Shown here piece by piece: positions 43,536 through 52,192 of a DNA stretch of 64,000 nucleotides (the first letter of the stretch is position 1; the number at the start of each line of letters is the position of its first letter). The notes below the pieces were generated by a model. It ran no database searches, was not told where the DNA came from, and saw only the letters and a list, made by a program, of their open reading frames with translations. A program made the position numbers and the translations under genes. The stretch comes from Asticcacaulis sp. AC466 (GTDB lineage: Bacteria > Pseudomonadota > Alphaproteobacteria > Caulobacterales > Caulobacteraceae), in NCBI RefSeq assembly GCF_000495815.1, contig NZ_AWGE01000005.1:124001-188000 (forward strand), written 5' to 3'.

Positions 43536-44177
43536 TTATACCGCCGGGTTGGCTTTTTCGGGTTTAAACGGTTGCAAGTGCAGTCGGTTGGTGACGAAGA
43601 AGGCGACAATCAGGAAGGCGATAGACGGTAAAATGCCAGATTGTAAGCCGATCCATAGCGAACCGCCGGCGATCAGCAGGGGAGTCAGGGTAAGCCGCGC
43701 GGTCGCATACCATTTGAAGCCGTTGGTTAGGCGCGGATCGGCCAGTCTGCCGACGAAGGCGATGTAAAACCATATCAAGCCGCCGGTCAGCGAGACTGCG
43801 GCCATTTCGCCCAGATACATCTGCAACACGACCGACGGCATGCCATGTTCGCTGGCCATGGCGTTGACGAAGGGCATCAGGCCGATGAGGCACAGGAAGA
43901 TCAAATTCAGAAAGGCTGTAACCTCGTCGAATTTCTGCGTGTAACGGAAGATGAAACGGTGCGCCATCCAGAAGAGGCCCAGCGAGAAGAAGCTGATAAT
44001 ATAAAAGATCAGCTTGGCGAGGATGGGGGTCAAAAGTCCATTCCATGTTCCATCCCAGTGTTCGGGTGGACGCATCTCGATGACAAGCAGCGTAATGGCG
44101 ATAGCGAATACGCCGTCGGAAAAGAATAGTAGGCGTTCGAGATCGTAATTCTTTTCCGGTGTGTCGTGCTCTTTCAT
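43536..44177 (-). CDS. TMEM175-type (DUF1211) potassium channel protein (213 aa)
   Basis: The first helix carries the family signature LLFFSDGVFAIAITLLVIE (about 16-34). Five further hydrophobic segments follow, giving the six-helix bacterial TMEM175 layout; bacterial members assemble as tetrameric K+ leak channels. The length (about 200) is typical. It is monocistronic and divergent from the sigma factor gene. Confidence 0.87.
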   Translation of the reverse strand: MKEHDTPEKNYDLERLLFFSDGVFAIAITLLVIEMRPPEHWDGTWNGLLTPILAKLIFYIISFFSLGLFWMAHRFIFRYTQKFDEVTAFLNLIFLCLIGLMPFVNAMASEHGMPSVVLQMYLGEMAAVSLTGGLIWFYIAFVGRLADPRLTNGFKWYATARLTLTPLLIAGGSLWIGLQSGILPSIAFLIVAFFVTNRLHLQPFKPEKANPAV

Positions 44178-44483
44178 GCGGTGCCCCTATACTGAGAGGT
44201 AAAATCAGCCTGAGTTGGCCTTAGCTGTCAAGACACCTGCATCTATCGAAGCCATAGAAGTTTGATTGACGGGGTTGCAGTAAGTACGTGCGCGCTACGG
44301 ATGACGGTCGTCTGGTTGCTCGGCCCCGAACTCTCAACCAGTCTTACTTAAAAAATTGCGCCTCCACTGTCGGGTTCTAGACCCCTCATGCATCTTCATC
44401 AAGGCGATCTACATGCCGCTGTCATATTTGCCCGATATGGGCAGGGAGATGATGTGGACTTTTCCCGAAGACGAGTAAGCGTA
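44178..44483. other. Divergent intergenic region before the ECF sigma gene
   Basis: About 300 bases between the TMEM175-type gene and the sigma factor. I see no clear operator. The plus-strand open frame extends upstream to 44388, but that part lacks sigma-factor resemblance. Confidence 0.4.
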
Positions 44484-45032
44484 ATGACGGAGCGACAGGA
44501 TCAGGATTGGGCAACCTTGCTTGCGGTTGTTCGGCGTTACGTCCTGAATCGCTTGCGTCAGCCTGATTTGGCGGATGATATTGCGCAAAATACGGTCTTG
44601 CGGATCATTGAGTATCAGCAGGACAATATTGTTGTCAGTCTCTACGCCTTGTCTTTTCGCATAGCCGATAACCAGATCCGCGAATATTTCCGCAAACTCA
44701 AACCAACCGATGCGCTGGACGCTGCGGATGATTTTGCCTGCGCGCAGCCCTTGCCCGATCGTGTGGCCGAAGATCGCGCCGAGACACAGGCGGTGCTTGC
44801 TGCGCTGGCGAGCATGCCGCCTTTACGCCGGAATGTGTTTATGCGGCGCCGTCTGGACGGCGAGAGTTGCCAGGATATCGGCCGCGCGCTTGGGCTCAAC
44901 GTCAAAGCCATCGAAAAGCATATAACCCGGGCACTGCTGGATTTAAATGCCGCCCGCCGACGTTGGCACATGAGCGACGAGGCACAGGTATCAGATACAA
45001 TTAAAGAAGAGGTCGGGGAGGCAAGACGATGA
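44484..45032 (+). CDS. ECF sigma factor, FecI-like (182 aa)
   Basis: Small group-4 sigma70 protein. Region 2 includes VLNRLRQPDLADDIAQNTVLRI and RIADNQIREYFR; region 4 includes LASMPPLRRNVFMRRRLDGESCQDIGRALGLN, here quoted only in part as LPPLRR-type motif and helix-turn-helix. The start at 44484 gives the usual ECF length. The last bases overlap the FecR gene (ATGA). With FecR and a TBDR bearing an STN domain downstream, it forms a Fec-type signalling cascade that should activate the TBDR promoter on ligand binding. Confidence 0.9.
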   Translation: MTERQDQDWATLLAVVRRYVLNRLRQPDLADDIAQNTVLRIIEYQQDNIVVSLYALSFRIADNQIREYFRKLKPTDALDAADDFACAQPLPDRVAEDRAETQAVLAALASMPPLRRNVFMRRRLDGESCQDIGRALGLNVKAIEKHITRALLDLNAARRRWHMSDEAQVSDTIKEEVGEARR

Positions 45033-45976
45033 TCCGAGCCATTGACCAGCAACGACTGGAAACACCTGAAGAGCAAGCCGCCGGTTGGCTCATCCGCATG
45101 CAGGGGCCTATCATCGAAGCGCATGTCGAGCGTCAGTTCGAACTGTGGATTTCGGCAGATGAACGACATGCAATGGCCTATGCCGATATACTGGCAACCT
45201 ATGACATTGCCGGGGAAATCGCCGCGGAGGGCCCGCGCAAATCCGGCCAGACCCTGGCGCCGTGGTACGGCCTTGGCGCTGCAGTGGCTGCCTGTCTGGT
45301 TCTGGGACTTGTTGTGTCGCGTGGATTGCCCGCTCAGTCGCCGGTGCCACAACATACCGCGACCTTGACGACAGGACCGGGAGAAACGCTCGATATTCCT
45401 CTGCCCGACGGCACGCGCATTGCTTTGAGTGGTGCCTCAGCTATGCGCGTCAGCTATACGTCAGGTGCGCGCCATGTCGATCTGACGCGTGGCGAAGCAT
45501 ATTTCGACGTGGCGCATGATGAGCACCGTCCTTTCGTTGTAACGGTACACAAGACGGAGGTGCGTGTCCTGGGTACGGCTTTCAATATCGACCTGTTGTC
45601 GGGCGACCAAAGCGAGGTTTCTGTCTATCGCGGCCGTGTCCGCGTGGCGGCGGATGGTAAGAAGCGTGACCTCACCGTCGGGCAAAAGGTCATGACCGGC
45701 GAGAGCGGTCTGACCCCAGTCTCTTTTGAAGCCGGTGAGGGGCCGGATTGGCGGTCGGGATGGTTCGATGCCGAAGAGACAAGCCTGACGCGTCTGGTCG
45801 ATGAACTAAATCGTTACGCGACGCGGCCGATCCGCCTGGAAGGTGCGGCCCTCAGCCATATAACCATTTCCGGGCGCTTTAAGATTTCCGATCCAGAGCG
45901 TGTGATCCGAAGCCTCAAAACGGGTTACGGACTGCGTTCAAGTGTTAGAAATAACGTCCTTGTTCTGACTAAATAG
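45029..45976 (+). CDS. FecR-family anti-sigma factor / signal transducer (315 aa)
   Basis: The N-terminal cytoplasmic DUF4880-type region includes AAGWLIRMQGP and FELWISADERHAMAYAD. One membrane segment follows at about 77-97 (LGAAVAACLVLGLVV), then a periplasmic FecR domain with LPDGTRIALSGASAMRVSY, GEAYFDVAHD and VRVLGTAFNI. The C-terminal DUF4974-type domain holds LVDELNRYATRPIRL and ISGRF. It would hold the ECF sigma factor until the TBDR signals substrate binding. It starts within the sigma gene's stop and ends 104 bp before the TBDR. Confidence 0.92.
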   Translation: MIRAIDQQRLETPEEQAAGWLIRMQGPIIEAHVERQFELWISADERHAMAYADILATYDIAGEIAAEGPRKSGQTLAPWYGLGAAVAACLVLGLVVSRGLPAQSPVPQHTATLTTGPGETLDIPLPDGTRIALSGASAMRVSYTSGARHVDLTRGEAYFDVAHDEHRPFVVTVHKTEVRVLGTAFNIDLLSGDQSEVSVYRGRVRVAADGKKRDLTVGQKVMTGESGLTPVSFEAGEGPDWRSGWFDAEETSLTRLVDELNRYATRPIRLEGAALSHITISGRFKISDPERVIRSLKTGYGLRSSVRNNVLVLTK

Positions 45977-46080
45977 TTGTATTTCATAAATAATTCATAT
46001 TAATTTTTGTCGGGAAGAGATGTTTTTCAGCATCTCCCATAGGCGAGGCCAAGGGGGCCGCGTTTATCGGAGTGTTGAAC

Positions 46081-49000
46081 GTGAATACCAGATTAAAACT
46101 TGCGCGTGGCTTGTCGGTACTGGCGCTGATGGCGGCCGGAATGACGGCGCCCGTCGTTGCAAATGCGCAAGCGCCCGCAACCCAGACGATGCCTTTTCAT
46201 CTGGCGCAAAAAGATGTGTCTGCCGCCCTGAAGGATTTCTCACGGGCGACCGACCTGCAGATCATTGCCGCGCCGAACCTGGTGCGTGGTAAACGTTCGA
46301 CCGCCGTTTCGGGCACTATGACAGCGCGCGCCGCGCTGACACAACTGCTGGCCGGCACTGGCCTTAGCGCCGATATCGTCGATGGTTCGGTCATCGTTCG
46401 CGTCAACTCGACGCCCGTAGCGCAACAGGCAGCTACGATCACCGAAGGTGAACCCATTCAGGTTATCGTTACCGGGTACGCCAAGGCTATGACGGATTCG
46501 GTCGAAGACAAGCGCCGCCAGAAGAACATATCAGATCGCGTCAACGCCGACGACATGGGCAAGCTGCCGGTTGAAAACGTTGCTGAAGCCCTGGCCAAGG
46601 TGCCAGGCGTCAATGCGGTCCGTGATTCCCGCACCGGTGAAGGCGACCGCATCACCATTCGCGGCCTGTCTACCGAATTGAACAACTACACGATGAACGG
46701 CGTAAAGATGTCGGGCGCCGGGTCTCGTGATGAACAGTTTTATCGTGGCGTGAGGCTGAGTTTCCTGCCACCGGAAGGGATTGCCGGCATCACGGTTCAC
46801 AAGACGATCATGCCGAACATGGATGGCGACGCGCTGGGCGGTACGGTCGAAATCGATACGCCTACTGCTTTCAACTACAAGAAAACCCATCTTGGCCTGT
46901 CTGTTCAGGGCAGCGTGATGGATAAGTTCGAAAATCCAACCTCTTCTAAAGCCGCTCTCTCCTTCGCCAAGAAGTTCGGTGACCGCCTCGGTGTGTTTGT
47001 TACGGCTTCCTATGCCAAGCGCCAGACGCAGTTCGAGGAAAATGGTGGCGACGGCGATAGTCAGCCGCGGACTTGGTATTCCAATTCAGAAACTCTGGAC
47101 GCGGATCTGAACGACTTCGTCTTTCGCGGCATGCAACTGGCGACCGGTCATGCCGAGGTTGAGCGAAAGGGGCTGAATTCGTCGCTTGACTGGCATGGTG
47201 AAGACCATCAGTTCCACCTGCGCGGCACCTATAACGAGTACAATAAGAAAGAGTTCTCCACACGCTTGAACTTCCGCAATGATACAGGCCAGTTCTCTAC
47301 GCGGCTGTCGCAGGTCGACAAGACTGACAAGTCCTTGAAAACACCTGACCAGATGATCATCGGTAATGATAGGCGCGGCAATATCTATGGCTATACTACG
47401 AGCCAGATCGTTGATCGCGACAAGGATGGGGTGATCACTGACAAGGACAAGTCGACCAAGTCGCTCTATTCTCTGGACGGTGGTTCTGGCGTCTGGGACC
47501 CGCAGGGCTTCCGTATGCGCCGGTTCTGGGAAGGCAGCTATTCAACAGGGCTTCTCAGCTCACTCAATGGCGGTGGCGTAAGTCATTTCGGTAAGCTGAC
47601 CATCGACTACGACGTATCGGTTTCGGAATCGCGGGACGAGTCGGACGGCGATTACAAGATGGAATTCCGCACCGACATGTACCACTGGCTGGGCAACAAA
47701 GGTGTCGGAGTCGATTCATCCGGCGATAGCCGCTACCCGCAGTGGGTGCTAAATCAGGCGGGGCTCGAAGGCGCACAAGACCCGAAGAACTTCAAGTTTG
47801 CCAGCATGGAAGCCGAAGTTTCGTCTTCGACTGAAAAGCTGAAGCAGGTTCAGTTCAACGCCAATTATGAGTTCGATCACGACTGGCTGCGCAACATTAA
47901 GGCGGGTGCCAAGTTTTACAAATCGGACCGGCGCAAGTTTGAAGGCAGCTTCCTGAACCTGTCGCGTTCCGGAACTCTGGCCGATTTTTCGCAATTCTAT
48001 GGCACGCCGGTGACCAGCCTGTTTGATGGTCAATATACAGGAGACCACCGCCTGGGCATCGTTCTGGATGACGACAAGATGCTTGCCGAACTGAATCTGG
48101 CGAACGCCGGGAAAAGCACGTTTTTCACCGGTACGGCTATGAATGCGGATGACCCGATTATTTCGGACGAAGATACGTTCAAGTTCAGCGAAAAAGTGAC
48201 CGCGGCCTATGCCATGGGTGAGGCGGTTTTCGGCAAGGTGAATCTCATCGCCGGCGCCCGTGTCGAAAAAACTGAAAACACCATCACTGCCTGGACGATG
48301 GATCGCAAGGTCGGCAACGAATACAGCGTCAGCAAGAGCGAATTCACCAACGTCCTGCCGTCGATACATGCCACTTACAAGTTCCGTCCCGATCTCTACC
48401 TGCGCGGCGCGGTCTGGACCAGCTTTGCCCGCCCGGACATCGCGCGTATGAGTTCGGCCAACGAATATACCTACAACACCGACCCGGACGGCGACGGCAA
48501 AGAAAATCCCACCGCCGACTGGCTGCTGCTGGCTATCGAAAAAGGCAACCCGAACCTGAAGCCCATGCGGGCTGTCAACATGGACCTGTCGCTGGAATGG
48601 TATCGCGGCAAGACCGGCGCCTATTCGATCGCGTTATACGACAAGAATATCAAGAACTTCCTGTTCCGTTCGTCGTCGTCGAACATCCGCAACGGCACGG
48701 CCAGTGAAAACGAGGACCCGAATGGCGTACTCATCACCATGGCCAATAACGGCAAGAAAGCCCATGTCCAGGGCATGGAAATTAGCGCTCGGCAGATTTT
48801 CGACTGGCTGCCGTCGCCATATAATGGTTTCGGCATGTCCTTCAATGGCACGTTCCAGACCTCCAGCGCTGTGACGGGCATGAGCTGGCATCCGGAAGGC
48901 TACGAGTTGCCACTGATGGAAACGCCGGAAAAGGTTCTGAACCTCGAATTGTTCTACGAAAAATACGGTTGGGAAGCCTATCTGGCCGCGAACTACCAGT

Positions 49001-49236
49001 CGGAAATGCTCTCGAGCATTCAGGATTTCGGCAATAATCCGTATGAGCAGGATTACACGTTCGTCGACCTGAATCTGCGCAAGAAGCTGACGCCGAAAGC
49101 TACGGTGAGCTTCAACGTCCAGAATATGTTCGATAGCCATACCTATTGGTTGTCCTATGGTCCGACAACCGCGTCCAGCCGTGCATATACTAAGAATGGC
49201 CGCACGATCTCGTTGAGCTTCAACTACATCTACTAA
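46081..49236 (+). CDS. TonB-dependent transducer with N-terminal STN domain (1051 aa)
   Basis: After a signal peptide (to about ANAQA) comes a secretin/TonB short N-terminal domain (about 40-110: FHLAQKDVSAALKDFSRATDLQI, in part; ALTQLLAGTGL). This domain contacts FecR in the periplasm. A TonB-box-like IQVIVTGY, a plug (VAEALAKVPGVNAV, ITIRGLSTELN) and a barrel ending SLSFNYIY follow. GTG 46081 is preferred over GTG 46072 because GGAG at 46069 then has the right spacing. The substrate is unknown. The phosphatase gene downstream hints at an organic phosphate compound. Confidence 0.93.
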   Translation: MNTRLKLARGLSVLALMAAGMTAPVVANAQAPATQTMPFHLAQKDVSAALKDFSRATDLQIIAAPNLVRGKRSTAVSGTMTARAALTQLLAGTGLSADIVDGSVIVRVNSTPVAQQAATITEGEPIQVIVTGYAKAMTDSVEDKRRQKNISDRVNADDMGKLPVENVAEALAKVPGVNAVRDSRTGEGDRITIRGLSTELNNYTMNGVKMSGAGSRDEQFYRGVRLSFLPPEGIAGITVHKTIMPNMDGDALGGTVEIDTPTAFNYKKTHLGLSVQGSVMDKFENPTSSKAALSFAKKFGDRLGVFVTASYAKRQTQFEENGGDGDSQPRTWYSNSETLDADLNDFVFRGMQLATGHAEVERKGLNSSLDWHGEDHQFHLRGTYNEYNKKEFSTRLNFRNDTGQFSTRLSQVDKTDKSLKTPDQMIIGNDRRGNIYGYTTSQIVDRDKDGVITDKDKSTKSLYSLDGGSGVWDPQGFRMRRFWEGSYSTGLLSSLNGGGVSHFGKLTIDYDVSVSESRDESDGDYKMEFRTDMYHWLGNKGVGVDSSGDSRYPQWVLNQAGLEGAQDPKNFKFASMEAEVSSSTEKLKQVQFNANYEFDHDWLRNIKAGAKFYKSDRRKFEGSFLNLSRSGTLADFSQFYGTPVTSLFDGQYTGDHRLGIVLDDDKMLAELNLANAGKSTFFTGTAMNADDPIISDEDTFKFSEKVTAAYAMGEAVFGKVNLIAGARVEKTENTITAWTMDRKVGNEYSVSKSEFTNVLPSIHATYKFRPDLYLRGAVWTSFARPDIARMSSANEYTYNTDPDGDGKENPTADWLLLAIEKGNPNLKPMRAVNMDLSLEWYRGKTGAYSIALYDKNIKNFLFRSSSSNIRNGTASENEDPNGVLITMANNGKKAHVQGMEISARQIFDWLPSPYNGFGMSFNGTFQTSSAVTGMSWHPEGYELPLMETPEKVLNLELFYEKYGWEAYLAANYQSEMLSSIQDFGNNPYEQDYTFVDLNLRKKLTPKATVSFNVQNMFDSHTYWLSYGPTTASSRAYTKNGRTISLSFNYIY

Positions 49237-49256
49237 GTGTCTACCTGCGCAAAACA

Positions 49257-49284
49257 GGCGGAGCCTCCTTGTCGGGGCTCCGCC
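49257..49284 (+). terminator. Hairpin between the STN-TBDR and phosphatase genes
   Basis: GGCGGAGCC at 49257-49265 pairs perfectly with GGCTCCGCC at 49276-49284, followed by GTCTTCTTT. The T-run is weak and the hairpin lies only 10 bp before the phosphatase ribosome site, so it may be a partial terminator or attenuator that sets unequal expression in one transcript. Confidence 0.6.
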
Positions 49285-49304
49285 GTCTTCTTTGGAGTTC
49301 CCCT

Positions 49305-50717
49305 TTGTACAAGTCTCTTATGTGTGCCGCCGCTGGCACCGCCCTGTTATTTGCAGCCCTGTCGGCTGAAGGCGCTGCGCCGGCTGTGTCGCCAGTCGCT
49401 GCCCCCGCCAAGCTGTCTGCTGTCGCCACTTCGGTTCTAGCGCCAGCGACAGCTCAGCCTGAACGCATCATTCTTAACCTGACCAATGACACTCAGCATG
49501 AGATGGCTGTGACCTGGCGTAGCGGAATTGGTGCGCCGCAGGGCCGGGTGCAGTTTGCCATTGCCGAAGCCGGGCCGAATTTCGTCAGACATGCTGCGGA
49601 AATCACTGCAAAATCAGAGTTGCTGACCCTGGATGTCGAAGAGAAAGCGGGGTTTCAGGCGACCTATAATTCCGCTGTCCTGACCGGACTGGAGCCTTCG
49701 ACACGCTATGTCTACCGTGTTGGCGATGGGGCCCTGTGGTCGGAATGGTTCCAGTTTTCAACCGCCGGAAAGCCGGGTGAGCGTTTTAGCTTCATCTACC
49801 TCGGCGATGCTCAGAACGATATTCTTTCACACTGGTCGCGTGTTCTGCGCGAAGCCCAGCGCGAGGACGGTAAGGCGGCCTTCATGCTGCATGCCGGCGA
49901 CTTGATCAATCGCCACAATGCCGATCACGAGTGGGCAGAATGGTTCTCTGCCGGCGGCTTCATACACGCGCAGACACCGTCGATCATGACGCCGGGCAAT
50001 CACGAATATGGTCGCCCCATTGACGAGACGGGTGCACGCCTATCGCCGCAATGGCGTGCGCAATATACCCTACCGGAAAACGGCCCCGCCGGTCGTGAAA
50101 AGCTGAAGGAAACGGCATTTTATGTCGATTATCAAGGCGTGCGTATTATTTCCGTCAACGCCCTCCTTCTGCATGGCGATCCGGAAGAACGTGCTGCACA
50201 GGTGAAATGGTTGGACGATATTCTGGCCAATAATCCTAACCGTTGGACAGTGATCAGTCTGCACTTCCCGCTCTACTCGTCAGAGCCCGATCGCGACAAT
50301 CCGGATGTGCGCGAAGCGCTCAAGCCTCTCATCGACAAGTACAAGGTCGATCTGCTTTTACAAGGTCACGACCACGGCTATGCCCGTGGCGCCGCCCCGA
50401 CACCTATTGGGGAAAGCCGTCCTGATGACAATGCGACCATTTATATCGTTTCGGTCGCGGGACCGAAAATGTACGCGGTTTCCGATCTGGCCTGGGCCGA
50501 CCGCAAGGCATCACAAACTCAGCTGTTCCAGGTCCTCACAGTCGAGGGCGACAGGTTGGAGTACAAGGCCTATACGGCCAACGGTGTGCTTTACGATGCG
50601 TTTGCCTTACAAAAGGATGCCGCTGGTAAAAAGACGCGTATCGAGCTGAAGCCGCGGACACCCGAATTGTGGCTACCAGGCAAAAAAATCAACAAGGATG
50701 GTGATCTGGCGCAATAA
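49305..50717 (+). CDS. Secreted purple-acid-phosphatase-like metallophosphoesterase (470 aa)
   Basis: The signal peptide spans about 1-25. An N-terminal fibronectin-III-like domain typical of purple acid phosphatases (LNLTNDTQHEMAVTWRS, LTGLEPSTRYVYRVG) leads to a calcineurin-like catalytic domain: YLGDAQND, HAGDLINR, TPGNHEYG, VISLHFP and LLQGHDHGYARG, which together supply the two-metal ligands. The start is a TTG at 49305. GGAG 7 nt upstream and the signal peptide directly after it support this over a TTG at 49269. It would release phosphate outside the inner membrane, perhaps from the compound recognised by the TBDR. Confidence 0.85.
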   Translation: MYKSLMCAAAGTALLFAALSAEGAAPAVSPVAAPAKLSAVATSVLAPATAQPERIILNLTNDTQHEMAVTWRSGIGAPQGRVQFAIAEAGPNFVRHAAEITAKSELLTLDVEEKAGFQATYNSAVLTGLEPSTRYVYRVGDGALWSEWFQFSTAGKPGERFSFIYLGDAQNDILSHWSRVLREAQREDGKAAFMLHAGDLINRHNADHEWAEWFSAGGFIHAQTPSIMTPGNHEYGRPIDETGARLSPQWRAQYTLPENGPAGREKLKETAFYVDYQGVRIISVNALLLHGDPEERAAQVKWLDDILANNPNRWTVISLHFPLYSSEPDRDNPDVREALKPLIDKYKVDLLLQGHDHGYARGAAPTPIGESRPDDNATIYIVSVAGPKMYAVSDLAWADRKASQTQLFQVLTVEGDRLEYKAYTANGVLYDAFALQKDAAGKKTRIELKPRTPELWLPGKKINKDGDLAQ

Positions 50718-50941
50718 GGATGTGGGCGGCGTCAAAGCTATAGCTCCTGGAAACCCGCCCACTAACCTTGCTGAAATAGCTTAGATATCACCTTGCTGGA
50801 AACGCATTTGATCTAACTTTTGCTACGAATTTCGGTATGGTCGAGCGCTGCAGATCGCTTATATCCGTTTTCGGCAGGCGCCAGGCGAAGCTGGGGGGCC
50901 AAAATGCTCATTCAAAAAGCTAGAACTTTGGTGAGCCTTTC
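50718..50941. other. Intergenic between convergent phosphoesterase genes
   Basis: About 220 bases. An 8-bp repeat, GTGGGCGG/CCGCCCAC (about 50724-50762), could form a weak terminator for both directions. Nothing else is apparent. Confidence 0.4.
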
Positions 50942-51847
50942 TCAATGGATCCATTCGTCGGGGCGGCCTGCAACTGCCGCCACGGAACCCGGATGAATGG
51001 TCAGGACCATGATCTGAGGCGGAGCGTTCAGTCGAACCGGTAAGCCGCTTTCTCCGAGCCCTCGTGTAACTATCAAAATCCGCTGATTGATAATGGTCCA
51101 TCCTTTGGCGGTGTCTTCAGTGTGGCGAGACATGCGGACAGGCGCGCCAATTAATGGTAAGCGCACTTGTCCCGCGTGGGTATGTCCTGACAGCTGCAGG
51201 TCAGATGTATTGGATGACCAATCAAATAATCCAGGATTATGAACCAAAGTGAGTGCCGCCACGTTGGCAGGCACCTTGGCTGCAGCGCGTGGAAAGTCAG
51301 GGTGTTGGGTCTGACCGTCTTCAATACCCTCGATCCATATGTCGCCACCTTTTCGTTTCAGTTGCAAACTGTCATTTTGCAGTAATCGGATGTGCGTCTT
51401 TGAAAGCGCATCTTTGACGCCCTGACAGTCCCAATAACAGTCGTGATTGCCCATTACTGCCACCACGCCAAGGGGCGCTTCAAGCGCGCCCAGAGCTTTT
51501 ATACCGTCTAGCTCGAGGGCATCGTCGGATCGATTCCGACGAAGCCTCTCGTCGCCGCGCCGCAGGGCGTCGGCTCCGATGTAGTCGCCACCGAGCAGAA
51601 CTAAATCGGGATGTAGCCGTTTGACCTGGTCGGCAATTTTGCGAACGCGCCCAATTGGCATATGAAGTCCGCCGATATGGAAGTCCGAAAGCAGGACCAC
51701 CCGAATTGGTGCCGTGGTTGAAGGCCAGTCCGGTGTCTGCACGTCTAGCCGTGTCACAGTAAGGTTTTCGGGCTCGAACCAAAAAGCCATTGCCAACGAA
51801 ACGGCTACAGCTGCTCCGACGGCCACTTTAATTACTCGCTTTGGCAT
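50942..51847 (-). CDS. Membrane-anchored metallophosphoesterase, YaeI-like (301 aa)
   Basis: One N-terminal membrane segment (about 5-22) precedes a calcineurin-like domain with VVLLSDFHIGG, LLGGDYIGAD, VMGNHDCYWD, LTLVHNP and LSGHTHAGQVRLP. All five metal-binding blocks are intact. YaeI-type enzymes act in or near the membrane on small phosphodiesters or lipid-linked phosphates. ATG 51847 has GGGAGGG upstream. The gene is convergent with the phosphatase at 49305; a shared phosphorus-related role is possible but unproven. Confidence 0.87.
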   Translation of the reverse strand: MPKRVIKVAVGAAVAVSLAMAFWFEPENLTVTRLDVQTPDWPSTTAPIRVVLLSDFHIGGLHMPIGRVRKIADQVKRLHPDLVLLGGDYIGADALRRGDERLRRNRSDDALELDGIKALGALEAPLGVVAVMGNHDCYWDCQGVKDALSKTHIRLLQNDSLQLKRKGGDIWIEGIEDGQTQHPDFPRAAAKVPANVAALTLVHNPGLFDWSSNTSDLQLSGHTHAGQVRLPLIGAPVRMSRHTEDTAKGWTIINQRILIVTRGLGESGLPVRLNAPPQIMVLTIHPGSVAAVAGRPDEWIH

Positions 51848-52075
51848 TTGCCCTCCCAACCGTGGACAAGCCTATATTGAGCCGTACCTGTTTCCAATGG
51901 ATTTAACCGCTAGGCGCCGATACGCATCCCGATCCATTACCGGTGCTCATTTTGTCTCTGACCTCGATTATGCAGAGTGTCAGTCGCGGTGAAAATAACG
52001 GTTGAAATGCGCGCGGTAGCGATCAGCAGTTTCATGGCGGATTCGGTCTCTGACAGAGTGCCATTCCAAAAATGC

Positions 52076-52104
52076 AACGAAAACGAAATTTAAAGTTTCG
52101 TTTT
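52076..52104. promoter_or_regulatory. AgaR/DeoR-type operator before the GH36 gene
   Basis: AAAACGAAA at 52080-52088 and TTTCGTTTT at 52096-52104 form a perfect 9-bp inverted repeat with a 7-bp spacer, and an extra ACGAAA adjoins it upstream. This is the cleanest copy of the TTTCG element in the window. It lies about 90 bp before the GH36 start and would control the GH36-DMT pair. Confidence 0.65.
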
Positions 52105-52192
52105 TGCGTCTTTTTGTTTGCCTTTTTAATTTGACTTCTGCAAGATTAAAACGAACATGTCGCTAGCGGCGGCAAGTGCGGAGGGCCGGACC

